Origin: Edolisoma coerulescens
Lineage: Eukaryota > Chordata > Aves > Passeriformes > Campephagidae
Length of the DNA: 64,000 bases
Assembly (NCBI GenBank): GCA_013397115.1
Contig: VWZW01006137.1
Span: 2,541,197 to 2,605,196 of the forward strand
Direction of reading: 5' to 3'
Below are positions 39,101 through 52,600 of the stretch, piece by piece. Numbering within the stretch: the first letter of the stretch is position 1; each line of letters opens with the position of its first letter. The translations under genes and the position numbers were made by a program. Under the pieces are notes generated by a model that was not told the DNA's origin, made no database searches, and was given only the letters and a program-made list of their open reading frames with translations.

Positions 39101-41189
39101 GCAGTTTGGTTGAACTACCACTCCTTCATTCGGTTTACTGATGAGGTGATTACCATCAGCTGCTGCACATTAGTACATTTTTTGCCTTTTAAACAAGTAT
39201 TTCCAGACTTTAGGACACACACTTTTCACTGAACCAGAGAGAAACAGCCCAGAAGCAGGCTGAGGGCAAGAGAAATGAGCAAGTGGCACCGAATCAGGTG
39301 AGATGACTGGACCCCACCGTTTCCTGAGCTGTTCTTCATGCTCAGAGTTGTGCCCTTGCCTCCTCTCTGGGTGAATTTCTGAGGGGGGACCAGGTGTAAC
39401 TATAGAGTAGTAAAAGTTTCAGAAGCCAGGGGAAAGAGGGATTTCAGCCCCACATCTACCCTAACCATTTTATTATGGAAGGAAAAGGCAGAGAAGAGGA
39501 GGCAGTTACATATAATGGATTTCATACCAGTTAACTCCTTTGGTGCCATGAGCCAGGCAGTTGGTGCTGCTGGAGGGAGCAGTTGCTGGTACCAACGATA
39601 TGAGAATGGACTCTGGGTTTCTTTTTCTACCTCAGGGACCAGAAGCTGTTCTGGGGCAGCTGGAAGGGTATGATGCTGCTTTATTTAGCAGGAGGCACAG
39701 CAAGGCAAAGGAGAAGACCTTGCAGGTAGGGCATTAGCCCAGGATTCAGGAGGCTTGCACAGCCTCACACGGCACAGCAGGCTTTCCACCTGGATCCAGG
39801 AGTGTGACAACTTCTCTGCCTACTGTGTACAAAGGATGCAGCAGTGTTATCTGCCAGCAGCAGCAATACCTAGACATAGGCCCTGAGGATGGTAAGGAGG
39901 GCAAATCCCCTCTTGAGGGTAAAGATAAGTACACCTTGGAGAGAATATTCCCCAGTGCTTAAGGGCTCACGTGTGGAAGAAGCTCCCTCGGCAAGCCCCA
40001 GCTCTGTAATCCACAGAGGTCACCCCCATCCCCCAAAGCAGAGGGGAGCCCGGGGCCGCCCGCACACACACGGTGCTTTGAAATTCTATGCTGAGGAGCA
40101 CCACGTAGGTGCCAAGAGGTTTTATGGTGACACATTTGGGCTGCACATAGGTGTGCTAGGGACAAAGAAAACCTCCTGCAAATGGGCTTCAGCCAGTTCC
40201 TTGGGAGGGCTGCTTATCTGGGAGCTGCCATATCCCCTCTGACTCGGGAAGCCAGGAGCTATCCTTCCACCTCTGCCTAGCAGTAGCTAAAAAATACCCC
40301 ACAAAAACATTAATACACCCCCAGTTTCTAAGGAGGCAGTATCTGACTTTTGCTCCCTAACTTATCTGCCATGCAACCACAAATGTTCTTATTGCCTTTA
40401 ACAGGCAGGAAACCGGAAAGAGAATTCACAGATCCCCATAAAGCTGTCTGTTTCCAATGAGATATAGAAGCAGGGTCCTTCTGAACCCCCTTCCTTGAGC
40501 AAGTCCCTGACTTTTTGCTTCTTTATACACCAACATCAGCCCACGCTTGCTCTCTTCCAGTACTTGATGTCATGATAAGGAGAAAGACTCACCTTATTTA
40601 TGCTTTAAAGCATTTTTTTCCAAGCACATGCCCTTCTAGCATTCTAGCTAACACTGTCTTTAGGTGTTTCTGGACTCACAGGCACAAATAAAAGCAGAAA
40701 TGATATGGAAGTGGCTGTCTAAAGACTCAAATAGACTTGTGGCAGAAGCCAAGACCTGAACTTCCTTAAGCTTTTCAAATCATTAGAGCATTGTCAGAAC
40801 ATGTTTTCCTCTGGATGTAGGTGCATAGCATTTACTGAAGACATTGACACTTAAAAGCAAAGGAATATGCCAGTGAGAGAAAAATTAATTGGGACAAAAA
40901 AGTAAATGTTTTTCAGTATTAATAATAAGTTGTTGCTGCTTCAAATCACCAAAACATAAATACTAGCTGTCATTGAATATAGACTATAGAAAAAATGAGA
41001 TTTCTCCCTATCAGTGACCAGATATAATGAGGTTACTTATTAGCAGTGACTTACCAACATTTATTTGAAATGGAAATAACTATCTGCAGTACATTTCTGT
41101 TATTGTTCCTATTTTCCTATAAAAACAAATCACACCAGACTTCTCTTTTCCCTTACGCTTTTGTCATTCACCTGTTGAAATCACAGAAG
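36191..41189. other. Intergenic between MSGN1 and element B, no gene recognised
   Basis: Open frames here are short and unlike known families. There is a low-complexity A/C-rich stretch at 36620-36660 and a slightly GC-richer zone at 37800-38180 and 39700-40240 without clear gene structure. No transposon ends were recognised. Confidence 0.45.
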
Positions 41190-41480
41190 ACGTTAAGCAT
41201 AAACAAAGAAGATTGATCTGCTTTCAACTTGTGTTAACAGGGATATAAAAATAACACCCCAAATACCAGGGGAAAAGCATGTGGTCATAAAATATCCACT
41301 TAAAAGGCAAAGAGGTGTTGATAAAACACTTGAAGATTTTTTTTCTTTTTTATATATATATATAACCAGGAAGGCAGTTCCTGAGTTTTAGTATAAACAG
41401 CCACCTCTGAGGCAGAGAGAGTACTACTGTCATGTCTTTAAAAGATTTTACTGATATTCAAATGAATTTGTGTATCTCAC
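41190..41480 (+). repeat. Related element B (downstream of MSGN1)
   Basis: Partner of element A at 29640-29890, same orientation, with collinear anchors at 41221, 41298, 41313 and 41369. It differs by a ~20-base insertion of T-rich and (TA)n sequence (41339-41364). The AGGTGT at 41313-41318 is kept. The distance to the MSGN1 stop is 5.6 kb, compared with 5.3 kb from element A to the MSGN1 start. Confidence 0.65.
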
Positions 41481-43428
41481 AGGCTGATGGAATATCTCAC
41501 AAGAAGCTTTATATAAATCCTTGTCCAACTGTGGAGGGAAATGTCCCTGAATTTTCCCACATATGAAAAAGGTTAATAGGTAAGATGATTCTTTACATAG
41601 CTCATCCTTCAAAATGGCACTAAACAAAGCTTTTAGAAGAGCTGAAGAGTACGGCCACAGTATACCTGGGCATCACCTTGCTTTTCTATAACTCTTAAAA
41701 GCCCATCAACAGATAAAGCATCTCAAGGTGTTGACTAAGCTTATGAAAATAAATGAAGGTGTCTTAGACAAGATTGTAAATACCAGATTTCTATGCCTGA
41801 TGATGTCTTTGAGTCTTGGTTTGAAGAAAAAAAACCCTGAAAACCCAGGAAGCCACAACCAAGACAGAGTACTGAAACAGGCTGCTCAACTGCAGGCTTG
41901 GTTCTCACAGCAGTCTCTAATTGTTACACTTTTCCCCCACACAAGTGCAAGAGAGAAGGTAGCTCAGGCTGCTCAAGGCAGCCTGTACTGTACTGGTAGA
42001 GCATTGTAGTGGCAGATGAAGATTGTTGAGCAGTGTTTTCTCCAGCTGAGTGTCAGTCTCATTACTTGTGGGGCCAGTCAGCATGACTTAAGACACAGGG
42101 AAGTCACCACACCACTTAAAGTGCCCATGGTTGTGTTCTCTTAGGCACAAAACCCTGGCAGCACATTAGAGGTGTCTCCCTTGATTTCTCCATGGGTTTT
42201 GCCTGCAGAGTGAGCATTACCCAGTCCTCAGCCCACAGGGTTAACAAAGGGCAAAGCATTGGGCATCAAGTCACTGCCTTATCAAATATGCTGTCAGGCT
42301 TATGTGTTCTGCATTTTCCTGCTATTCCCATGTTGATATTTCTCAATATCACAGCTCCATGGCTTTAGTCTTCACCTACAACAGGAGTAGCAAAACGAAT
42401 TCTTCGTCACAACAGCCTTCTTGACTGGAAAACAGTCTTGATATGTTCCTCATCTTGAAGCCCACACAGATTTTTCCAGAAATGACAGTAAGAGATCTAC
42501 TACAAATATGCTTAGCAGGCCACTGGAAGACAAACAGGACTTAAAAACATGAGTTGCAATCACAGCACAAACTCTTTAGTAGGATCTCTGTACTGGTAGC
42601 AACAGAGATACAATCTTTTCAACTCCATGCTGTCTTACAAAGTGCAAATAGATTAATAAAATTATTTCTTACTCAAGTTAACCTTCACCGAAATTGTCTG
42701 TTGTATAATTCTTTTTAATCTAAAGTTAAAAAGCAGACACTCCTTACTGTCTATTTACCCCTAAGGGATCATGATTCATGCTAAGCAGTAGGTTTCATTA
42801 GAACAGGAAAATACAATATTGAATCCAAACTGTTTTCACACCACTGTTCAGATGCAAAGAAGACACCAAGAAATTTTTCACCCATTAAAAAAAGCAAAAC
42901 AAAACACATGCAGGAAAATCTGGCAGGAACCCCTAAGCAATACGTTCTCTAGTAAGGAAGAATCCTTAACACTTTGCAGATAGAGTCCATGTAACAGGGA
43001 TAATGACAGTACAAGTCTTCACTAAGATTGTTTCCATTTAGTCTGACAGGATACTCAGCTAAGCAATCACTGATGCTACCTGTGAGTGATTTCACCCACC
43101 TAGGGAAGGCAACTTGATGATGAAGAGCTACAACACTCCTGCAAGAATCACAGTATACCACTTTCCTATCAGCAGCCACTACAGGATCAAGGATGTTCAT
43201 CCACATCTTACTTCAAAAAAACCCACTTTCTTTTACTGACATTAAGCTCCCTGCAGTCCTTTGTTCATACTGAAGCTTAAAAAAAAAAAAAAAGCTTGAG
43301 TTAATTTACAACTAAGTTCACACTTGTTGTCACCTTCCTCCCCTACCCCAAAACAGATGCTTCCAACTGCAAAGCAACACAAGTTTCAGACATGTTAGCT
43401 GGGCAGACTAGGTCAGATGAACTAAGAG
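41481..43428. other. Intergenic downstream of ZPAX 3' end, no gene recognised
   Basis: AT-rich sequence. An 85-codon minus-strand frame at 42949-43206 has no recognisable family and no hydrophobic anchor. A run of 15 A at 43279-43293 is flanked on both sides by AAGCTT. No mobile element is evident. Confidence 0.4.
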
Positions 43429-43434
43429 TTTAAT
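43429..43434 (-). other. Candidate polyadenylation signal of ZPAX
   Basis: ATTAAA on the minus strand (TTTAAT on plus), about 215 bases past the proposed ZPAX stop. It agrees with a short 3' UTR for the terminal exon proposed at 43665-43646. Confidence 0.35.
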
Positions 43435-43645
43435 GCTGTAGAGGAACAGAGAACAACAACACTAATTTAACTTAGAGTTACACCCAAGAGTGGCTAGCTG
43501 ACCCTTTTCTCAGTAGACAGTGCCAATCTATTGTCTCAGTGGATATTGCAGAAACAGTTTTACTTGTGAATCTGGGCAGCAGGCTGTGCTTGCTTAGGCC
43601 ACCCAACTGTGACTTCATAAAACAAAGTAGTTCTTGTTTAGTCTG

Positions 43646-46600
43646 TCAGAAGTCAGAGTATTCACCTGCAGGGAGAAGAGAGGTACACACAAGTCTGTTA
43701 TGTTGCAGCAGCAGTACACTTGGTGTTCCAGTAGTGTAATTTAAGACACCAACCTCTCCTGATTGTTTTTCTTCCTAACCAGCACTGGTCCAGATGACAC
43801 TTGCCCATGTGGATGTGCACTGTGGGCTGTAAGACATTTCAGCTTTTAATTCCCTGTACAGCATATTCTAGGACTAGAAGTCTGAGACCTGACACAACTT
43901 GTGAGAGCACATGCCAAATTGCTGAGCAAGACTCAGGAGAGACTTGAGACATGCCTGTTTTCTTACCAAGTCTGTGTTTCCCAGGATTGCATCTCCTTGG
44001 ACAAAAAATGTCTAAAGGCTGTTGCTTAGTGTTGCAGATCACCACACTGCAGTGGAAATACAGCTACAAGACAAGAATACTTAGATTATGCTTAGGGAAA
44101 TCTTATTTGGAATCCCATGTATACCAACCCCAAAGAATGTGAAGGTTGTGCCAAGGTGGCGAGTGGCCTCTTCTCCCAGGCAACTAGTGACAGGACAAGG
44201 AGAAAACGGCCTCAAATTGCACCAGGTTGAAAATTAGGTAAAGGTTTTTTCACGGAAAAAGTGGTAAAGCATTGGACAACCTCCGAAGGAAAGTGGTGGA
44301 GTCACTATCCCTGGAAGTGTTCAAAAAATGAGTAGATGTGGCACTTGACAATATTATTTAGTGGGCCTGATGGTAATCAAAGATTGGACTTGAGCATCTT
44401 GGAGGTCTGTTCCAACCTGAATGAGTCTATAATTTTGTTCTATGAACCAAACACGGGTGGCTGGTCTTTATTCACCCCTCCCAGAGTGTTATGCCTTCAA
44501 GGAGGTGTCCAATAGCCCAGGCAGCACTTGGCCAGCTGAGCCCTCACACAGCATTGGCTGCATGCACCACCCCAGGCTCACCTGTCGGGACTGCCAGCAG
44601 CTCATGACAGAACAGAAACATCTCACCTGCTCTTGTAACAGAGATGTGCCCTGGACAAAGGTGAACATCCTCACTTCAAATCTCTTTAGGTGCTGAGGGA
44701 ATTTTACTCTGAGGCTGTAATTAACTTTGTGGAAGACAGTTCTGTAGGAGTCTTTGTTTTTTTCACACCTGTTTGGGAAAGCAAGAGAAAATGTATTTAA
44801 TCTAAACCTTCAACCAGATCTTCAATCACAGCAAAGAGGTGAAATACAGAGGAGCTTCCCCTCTCCATTTTCCTTGGGCCACAGGGGAATGAGTAGAGTC
44901 TCCCTAGTTCATGATCTCTGCCTTTGGCCACAGTCAGGGTTGCTTGTTTTTTCTTTCCAGCCAGAACAGTTAGCTAGGAGCACTTCTGGCCACTCACATG
45001 ACCTGCTGCCCCAGAAGGCACAGCCACTGTGCTGACACCAACATGTGCCCCACAGCCTAGCAGCAATTGCATCCAAGTTGACTTCTGCCTCTTTCCGTTT
45101 CCTCCCACTTGAGGTACAGCACCTTGTGCCAAAGAGGAGGGAAGCCCTCCTCACCCATGTATGAGGATGTGCCACTGGGGAAGGCTGTCCTGGCTTTGGG
45201 AGTTTGTAGCCCAACAGTCATCCAGGTTTAGGTCCAGTCTTGCATCTTTAGGCTGGAGCAGCTCAACTTCAAAATACAGGGCCTCCCTCAGGTATTTTAC
45301 CACAGGATATTCTGATTCCTGGTAGGGCTCTGAATAGGATTTCTCTGCAAAAGAGTATTGATATTAGAGCTTCCTTTTTGTGGAGTAAGTATTCACAAAC
45401 TTTCTGCTTCACTCCTTTTTCCACTACCATTTACTCTGGCATAGTAATAGTAAAACTTGGGACAGCATATGAGTGTCAAGAAATGGGGATAGAATGGCAA
45501 GAAAGCAAGACCAGCAATGAAAGCAAAAATCTCAACCACATTCCTTGGCTCTGAGGATCCAGAAGTGAGACACTCCTTCTGCAAAAATGCATTAGAGTAA
45601 GATTTTAACTCAAAATTGTCTCAACAAAAATACTGAGAAGGGAAAATCAATTAGAAACTTCATCAAGGCCACTCCAGTCAGGGTGAGTGTTTGGTTCAGG
45701 CTTCAGTCAGCCCTTTCTGCTGGCAGAGGTATCATCTTACAGTAGTAACTCATAAATGTTACCTTTGAAAAGCTTCAATGAAAGAGCGAGACAGCCAAAC
45801 CCTGGCTTAACACTGGGTGGTGGGTTCTTCTTAGATTCATATCTGACATCAGCATTCTGCTCAATTGCATACGAGCAGAGAAATTTCAGTCTGAGAGCAG
45901 AGGTTTAGCATTAGATTTTTTACAAACAAAATAACACGTACAACCTTTTTATAGGGAATGACACTTACTGGTATATGGGTGTATCATTGCCAGGTCTGAA
46001 ATAGAGTACCTCATTTTCATATGTCATAGTTGTGCTGTTGAACTGAAAGATGTACATCATTACAAACAGGACAGTCCCATTAGAGTCCGATTTGTGCTTG
46101 GCACAATGTCTGCATCCCTCCACTTGACTGGAAGATTGCACTGAGCAGAGTATGCTTAGAAATGGCCAGAAATTACCAGCCAACAGCCCAATGCCCACTG
46201 AACTAAAGCTGACCGTAGCTCACAGCTATGCCACGGTCAAGAAGAATGTTTATTAGCTTGAATACGACAGAACACCCTAGAAAGGGAGTGCATGTGTCCT
46301 GAGAAAAACAACAGCTGTGTCTGTTTACTGAATCAATGAGTAGAATAAGATGCAACAATGCAGAAGACAGCTGCATTTATGATGATCTGAATTTAGGCAT
46401 GTTCTGATTCTTTGTTATTTTGTCTGTTTTCTATTTGTACAGTATTTGGTGACAGGAACAGTACCCACACCAGTCTTTGGCCATGTGGTCATTAGCAACA
46501 CCCAACCAGTTTCTGCAAGGCATACAAGTATATCTCACAAGCATAAACTTGCATTCAACCCCACCACAAAACAACTCAGAGGTGTCAAACAGAAGGCTAG

Positions 46601-49600
46601 TTTCAGAAAGCAACTCTGACCTTGAAAAAACATTTTCACCAAATACTTCTGCTCAACTGAATTTAATAAGCTCAGAAAAAGAGTATAGATGTATTACTGT
46701 GCTGGTTTCAGCTGTGACTTCCATGCAGCTTCTGCTCACGTCTGAACCTCTGCCAGGTCTAGCAATAACCCTACCCCAATGCAGAGTATTCATGTGACTA
46801 AGTCCTTACCTTTCTACTTGTTCCACAAGTGTTCACATTGAACTTGAAGGTTGCAGTCTTCTCTGTCACCAGACTGGGTTTGCACTGTCTGTCCCTCAAG
46901 ACAAGCAGAGCAGTGTCCAGGTCTTCATCACCTACCAGTTTTATTGCAGTAATAATCACAGTGCCATTGGGCAGGCACTCTGAAAGAGAAATACACATTT
47001 TCACAATAATCAGGATTCAAACTCCTTTTGTGGCCTGACAACAAAGATGTTCTGCATGGATTTGCTGGCAAGTTCTTTTGGCAGCTCACAAGGAGCTCTT
47101 TACCCTCTTCAGAAGGAGTTTTGTAGCCAAGATATTCAGTACGTTTAATACTGACAAGTAGCTTTAGAATGATTAATTTATATGCTGATTCTCCCCACAT
47201 CCACCAACCCCCCCACACCTCGTTCAACTCCCAAAAAAACCTTTAAAAAAGCTTCTTGATTTTGGAGGTGTGAGGGGTAGTACACTTTCCCACCTCCTTC
47301 CCCTGTTCCTGTACTAGGCAGGATAGTCACTCCAATATTTAATTTGGCTTGCCTTGTGGCATATTAACTGGTAGGAAATCTGACAAGCAAATAGAGTGCC
47401 ACACAACTCTAAAACCTAGAAACATTTCAGACTGTATGACTTGGTTTTGCAACTCAAATAGCATTAACAGCTAATCCCCAACATGCTATTACGTATTAGC
47501 TCTGAAGGTGAAAATGTGCAGGAAACTGAGAACTCCCTCCTCTCAGCCAAGGTGATGCCATCCTTCAAGGTTAAGTAGAATGAAGCCTTTATTGCAGAGG
47601 TATGAAAGCCCTAGAGATGACAATCACAGGTTAAACAAGATAATAAAGACACACTGTTCAACTAAAGCATTCAAAAACTAAGAGGGCAGGTTATCACAAG
47701 CCGAAGGTAATGGTGCTTGAGCAAAGTCAAATCCACAGGATGTATCTTTTTAATGCAGAAGCTCACACAGTGAGCTTTTTCAGTTGTTTTGTAATAGAAT
47801 GCAATACAAACTCCATTGCATAGATAGTTGTCATTAAAGATGCTCAGCCTTAAAGTAAATGCTGAATATGCTTTTTTTTTTCCTTGCCTATTTCTGCCAA
47901 AATTAACCAAGGGAAAATAAGTTTTCTTACAAGGGCAGAAAAAAAATCCTCCATCATACCTTTGAAGCCTGTCTCAAAGAGAAGTTTTATTTTGCTTTCA
48001 AGAATATACTGTTGACATCTCACAGCCAGAACATGCCTTTTAACTGCTACATGTTGGCAGCCTTACCTCATAGTTCACGTGGGAAGAAAGGAAAGGGACA
48101 GCAATTGCCAGGTGAGTGCCATTGTCCCTCAGACTGTAGTTGTACTTCTGTGCAGCCTCTGGGGTCAGGTGCCAGTCTGAGATGAAAGGTAGCCAGTTTT
48201 GGTCCACATTCCCATGAGTGATAATGAGATGAAGGTTCCTCCCATCACAAAACCCCCTTGCGCTGGGCAGTACTGCAAAACAGCCAAGAGTCAGTCAGCT
48301 GCCATCAGTTTAATACAGCTACTTGGGACTGGCAGTATCCCTGGCTGAAATTAGCCCAGTTCACAGCCAGAGTTCACAGCTGGTTTGGTACAGTTTTGCT
48401 CAGGTTCCACAAGTTTACCTGCATCTTTCACAGCTGACAGTGCAATGACTGGGACAACAAAGGTTTCACTTGATGGATGGGTGATGAATGTGAGTGTGAC
48501 ATTCAGGGTGTATGCTCTCATGTCCTCTCTCATGTACTAGGAAAATCATATTTAGACATGAAAAATCACCAAGTGATGTCATCATTTCTATACTGTGGGA
48601 TGCTGCAGTGTCTTAGTACACACCTCTTTTTTAACACCTGGTGCATCAAGGGGGACTTGTATTATGTATGCTTTGCTTCCATTAGTATATCTGGCCCTGT
48701 GTATTAGGTAGTCATGCTGAACAGCTTCAGGTACAGCCTGAACAGTTAAGTTCACAAGTTCAACATCTGGGAGGAATGTTCCCACTGTCACGTTCATTAG
48801 CCTCGCACTCAGATTTAAATCTGAAAAGGAAAAAATAGCATTAAGCTCTTAACAGTACCAAAACCTTTGGTAAATTCAATGTTCAGCTACTTACTATTGG
48901 TTATAGCAACTTCTGCTTGTTCAAATGGTGTTTCTATTTCCTTGATGATAGTGTGTTTGGTTAGTCCCCATTTGTTGTCTTCCCACTGATGTTCCAAAAA
49001 CAGGTTGATGCTGTATTTTGCCCCAAGCTGTCCATTGCTCACGGAAGTCTAGAATTTCAAGTCAGCACCCTTTAGTATACCATGATTTTGTATTAAAGTT
49101 ATGTTGGATCATCTCAAGGTCAGCTAGAACTACAGCACCAACCAATTGCCCTTTCTGCTAAGGAATCCTGAACTCTTGTATCCCTGTCTAGATTATCTCA
49201 GAATACTCAGAAGACTTCCTTTGGAAAATTATCTCCCACTCCCCAAGTTTCAAAGCAGCAGGGGACTATTTCACAGTGAAAGGGCTGCTCCTGCAATTTC
49301 AGTAGAAGTTCAGTTGCTACATTTGCCTAGGACTCAGTTCACCCCAAGCAACTAGATTTACATGTGTAGTCTCAGCCCATCCCAATACCACGTGGTCTGC
49401 TGGACCAATGGTTTATTCCCATTCTCTTTAGTGGTCTCTGCAAAATACAACAGAACCCATGCATGCTTTACAACCCAGTTAGGACTGTCTCTGAGGAGCA
49501 TGACATCAGGACTAATAGATGAAAGCTCTGTGTTAATCTGAGGAAATCACAGATCAATAGCTCTGTGTAGGATTCTGTCTATCTGTGCTTGTAAGAAAAG

Positions 49601-52600
49601 AAATTCTTCACAAAGTGGTGATTTCAAAAGCTATCTTTGGTCAGGGCTTCTGGAGTTTTTAACAAACCCTTTGTTCTCCCTCACTTCCATCTTACATTTG
49701 AAAAGAACAAGATGAAGAAATATTCCTCATCAGAGGAAAAACAAAAACCCCAGAATATTGCGTGCCTCACACCTAATATAAGTCACTGACCTTGTAATAA
49801 CCACCTTCTGCACCTATCGGAATCTTCATCGTAATTGCATTTAACTCATTCAACAACACATATTTCCTGGAAGCCATTTCCTTGGCAGAGAGTTTGTGTA
49901 GATCCACACCAGCTTCCACAAGCACATCCTTAAAGCTAGTCACTCCAGCAGAGAGTGGTGGAACATACTTTGGAACAGTCCAGGTGATTGTTTTGTTCGT
50001 GTAGTCCACACCACCTTAGGGACAAGACGTGAAAGCTGTCAGCTCATTAGTTGTGAGTCTGTCCCTGTACATTTTGGCATTGGAGCAGGGTACCACCCTC
50101 CTTACCTACAGGACATGCCACAGCAGTATCCACCATCATGATCACCCACTGGTATTTGTAAAATGTACTTGATCTCAGCACAGAAAAGGGAATTCCCTGA
50201 TCCTGTAGGAAGACATCTGGTTAGACCTGCACAGCCTGGCAGCTTGTTGGGCCAGGAGGAGCACACCAACCTCGACCAGCTGAACTTGGGCAGCAGTGTA
50301 TGGCACTCGCAGCAGAACCCTGGAGTCCGTGGCGTTGAGTCCATAGCCTGCACTCCAAGCATTGCTCACAAGCAGAGCCCTTTTTTCTTCTGGCTGATGA
50401 AACACTATTTGCCATATTGAGGCTTCTGCTTTTGCCTACCCAGAGAAATTCATCAATAGTTTAAATATGATGTTCAAAGTAACAGGTTTACTACATTGAA
50501 TGATTTACTGCATTGAATTGCCCCGCAGTTTTGTTGCCTTACTTTAAATTCTGCTAGTGGGATACCCCTCCAGCTTTCCCCACCTCATGCATACAGAAAA
50601 CTTTCCATATTAATGGCACCAGAGAGTAACTAATAGCACTGAGTACACTGCTGCAGACTCTGCACATACAGAGTCCAGGAAGAAAAAAGCCTTTTGTCAC
50701 AGCTCTTTTTTGGGCCATAGAGTCTTAAAGATTTTTTTTTTTTTTTTTGCACAATCTCTTGCCTGGGGAAGACTTGATTTCTTCCTTGAAGACATGGCCC
50801 ACAGACAGCTGTCTGTACTTCTAATCGATAAAAATATACTAAAACCACTTGATACAGAAGTTCTGCTATTCCTACTTAAGTACTTTTTGAAAGTACTCTG
50901 TGGCTATAGAATAAAGGATGGTTGTGCCAGAGGTGGCACCAGCTTTTACTAGGAAGAAAACGTTTAGTTTTACTTCTGGAAAGACCAGAGTCCAGTCCTC
51001 AGGTTCATCTTGAATGAAGTCTTTTATAGTCTGTGGAACCTCCCTCCTGACAGAAACCTGAAGGGAAAAAGCACCTGTAAGGGGTTTGCTGATAGCACTT
51101 GTTTCCTTGTCTCCAACACCCTATTGGTCTTTTTCAAGGGAAACCAGCATTTCCTAGACAGAGATGTCACCATACCTGGTGTATTACCTATAGTCTGCTT
51201 GATTTCAGTATCTTTTTATTTTCCCCCTATCTTCTACTTTCTATTTCAACTCAAGACCAGGAGTTTACTTTTGACTCCCACATCCCCTTCCAAGAGGAGT
51301 CCATTTCCCCTTCTGCACTCCTCCCCAGCAAATTCAGCAGGGAAACTTCCTTCAGGAAGTATACATTCTCTGTTGTCTCAAAAAAGATTTGTTGGGGCAA
51401 CATTCAGTGAGTTCAATCCATGAGCTTAACCCTTTGATTACCATTTCACAGCTTTATTAGCTATTAGTGCTAATATAGGCTATACAATCATAATACAAAT
51501 GTATCACTCAAGATGCATACTGTGCACTCACTAACAAGCTGCTCATGGTGGGGCAGTCTGAAGCTAATTAGATTCTAGGAATATGTATTGGAAACAGAAT
51601 CTAAGAGAGCATCTTGCAGTACTTACCTCCTTACTTTTAGCACTGTCCCATAAGTACTCACCTCCATGTAGTTACTCTCACATATTAACTCTCTGGGACT
51701 CCACAGACCATAATGGCAACTTGCACTTTTCAGATGAGTTGTAGCATTGCTCATATCAGGAGTAGGAGATGCTTTGATTTGTACAGTTACTGTGAACACA
51801 TCTTCCTGCATGGACAAAGGGAGCATTTGCTCATTAGACTGATTTTCCCTAGTTGGGCACCACCTATCCTTGTGACCCAAAAGTAAATTACAAAACACAC
51901 CCCCCAGCCTCTGCACAGAAGAGCAACTCCATACTGAAGCATTATCACTTTCAACTTCACTAGCAACATGAGATATATGCATGTAGGTGTATAGCCACAC
52001 AGCAACAGAAATACTTCGGGCAGCAGCTTTGTTCCTTTCACACAGCCCCAGAAGTGGACAATAAGAAAAAAACAAAACAAACAAACCTCAACTATAGCTG
52101 ATTTTGTGTTTGATGACACAGTAGCAGTGAGCCACCAACCAAAGCTTGAGTTTTTACCCTGATGTGTCTCCAGACACTAAATGTTGTTAGGAAAAAGTGC
52201 GACATGGCTGCCAGATAGACTTCCCTATTGTTATCCACAAGAAAATAGATGCCCTTCTAGGGCACATGTGATATATTTCATGTGTTCATCTGTAGGCCAT
52301 CCAAATGGCAGTACCATGGAATGTTGTCAGACCTCTGGATACATTTGAAGAGAAAGAAAGGATTTTCTGCTAATAGATACTTAAGACTTTATGACACCCT
52401 GGTTAATGGCCATCAATAATTTGGTGATTTCTCACGTAAATTTAGTGTCCAAGAGCACTGTAGCGAAAACGTCTGTAACAGACTCACCTCTAAGTGAGAA
52501 TGGCAGCTCAGTGCAGAAGCACGGAACTCGAGGCTGCTCCCGGTGCTGTAAGTTACTGTATAACCACACCGTGCTGCCGTGGCCTCATCGAGCTCCCAGG

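Noticed and set aside
43273..43297. Run of 15 A flanked by AAGCTT, considered as a retrocopy poly-A tail
   Set aside because: No coding sequence of any recognisable gene lies upstream on the plus strand, and no target duplication beyond the six-base flanks was seen.
45393..45584. Hydrophobic minus-strand frame (GLAFLPFYPHFLTLICC) considered as the ZPAX transmembrane exon
   Set aside because: It lies in the intron between ZPAX exons 17 and 18, which join in phase without it, and upstream of the rest of the ZP domain.
47948..48015. Possible ZPAX exon (YILESKIKLLFETGFK) with matching phase
   Set aside because: It would need a 58-base intron without a pyrimidine tract. The exon at 47610-47493 has a proper acceptor and gives the expected FSVSCTFSPSELI sequence.
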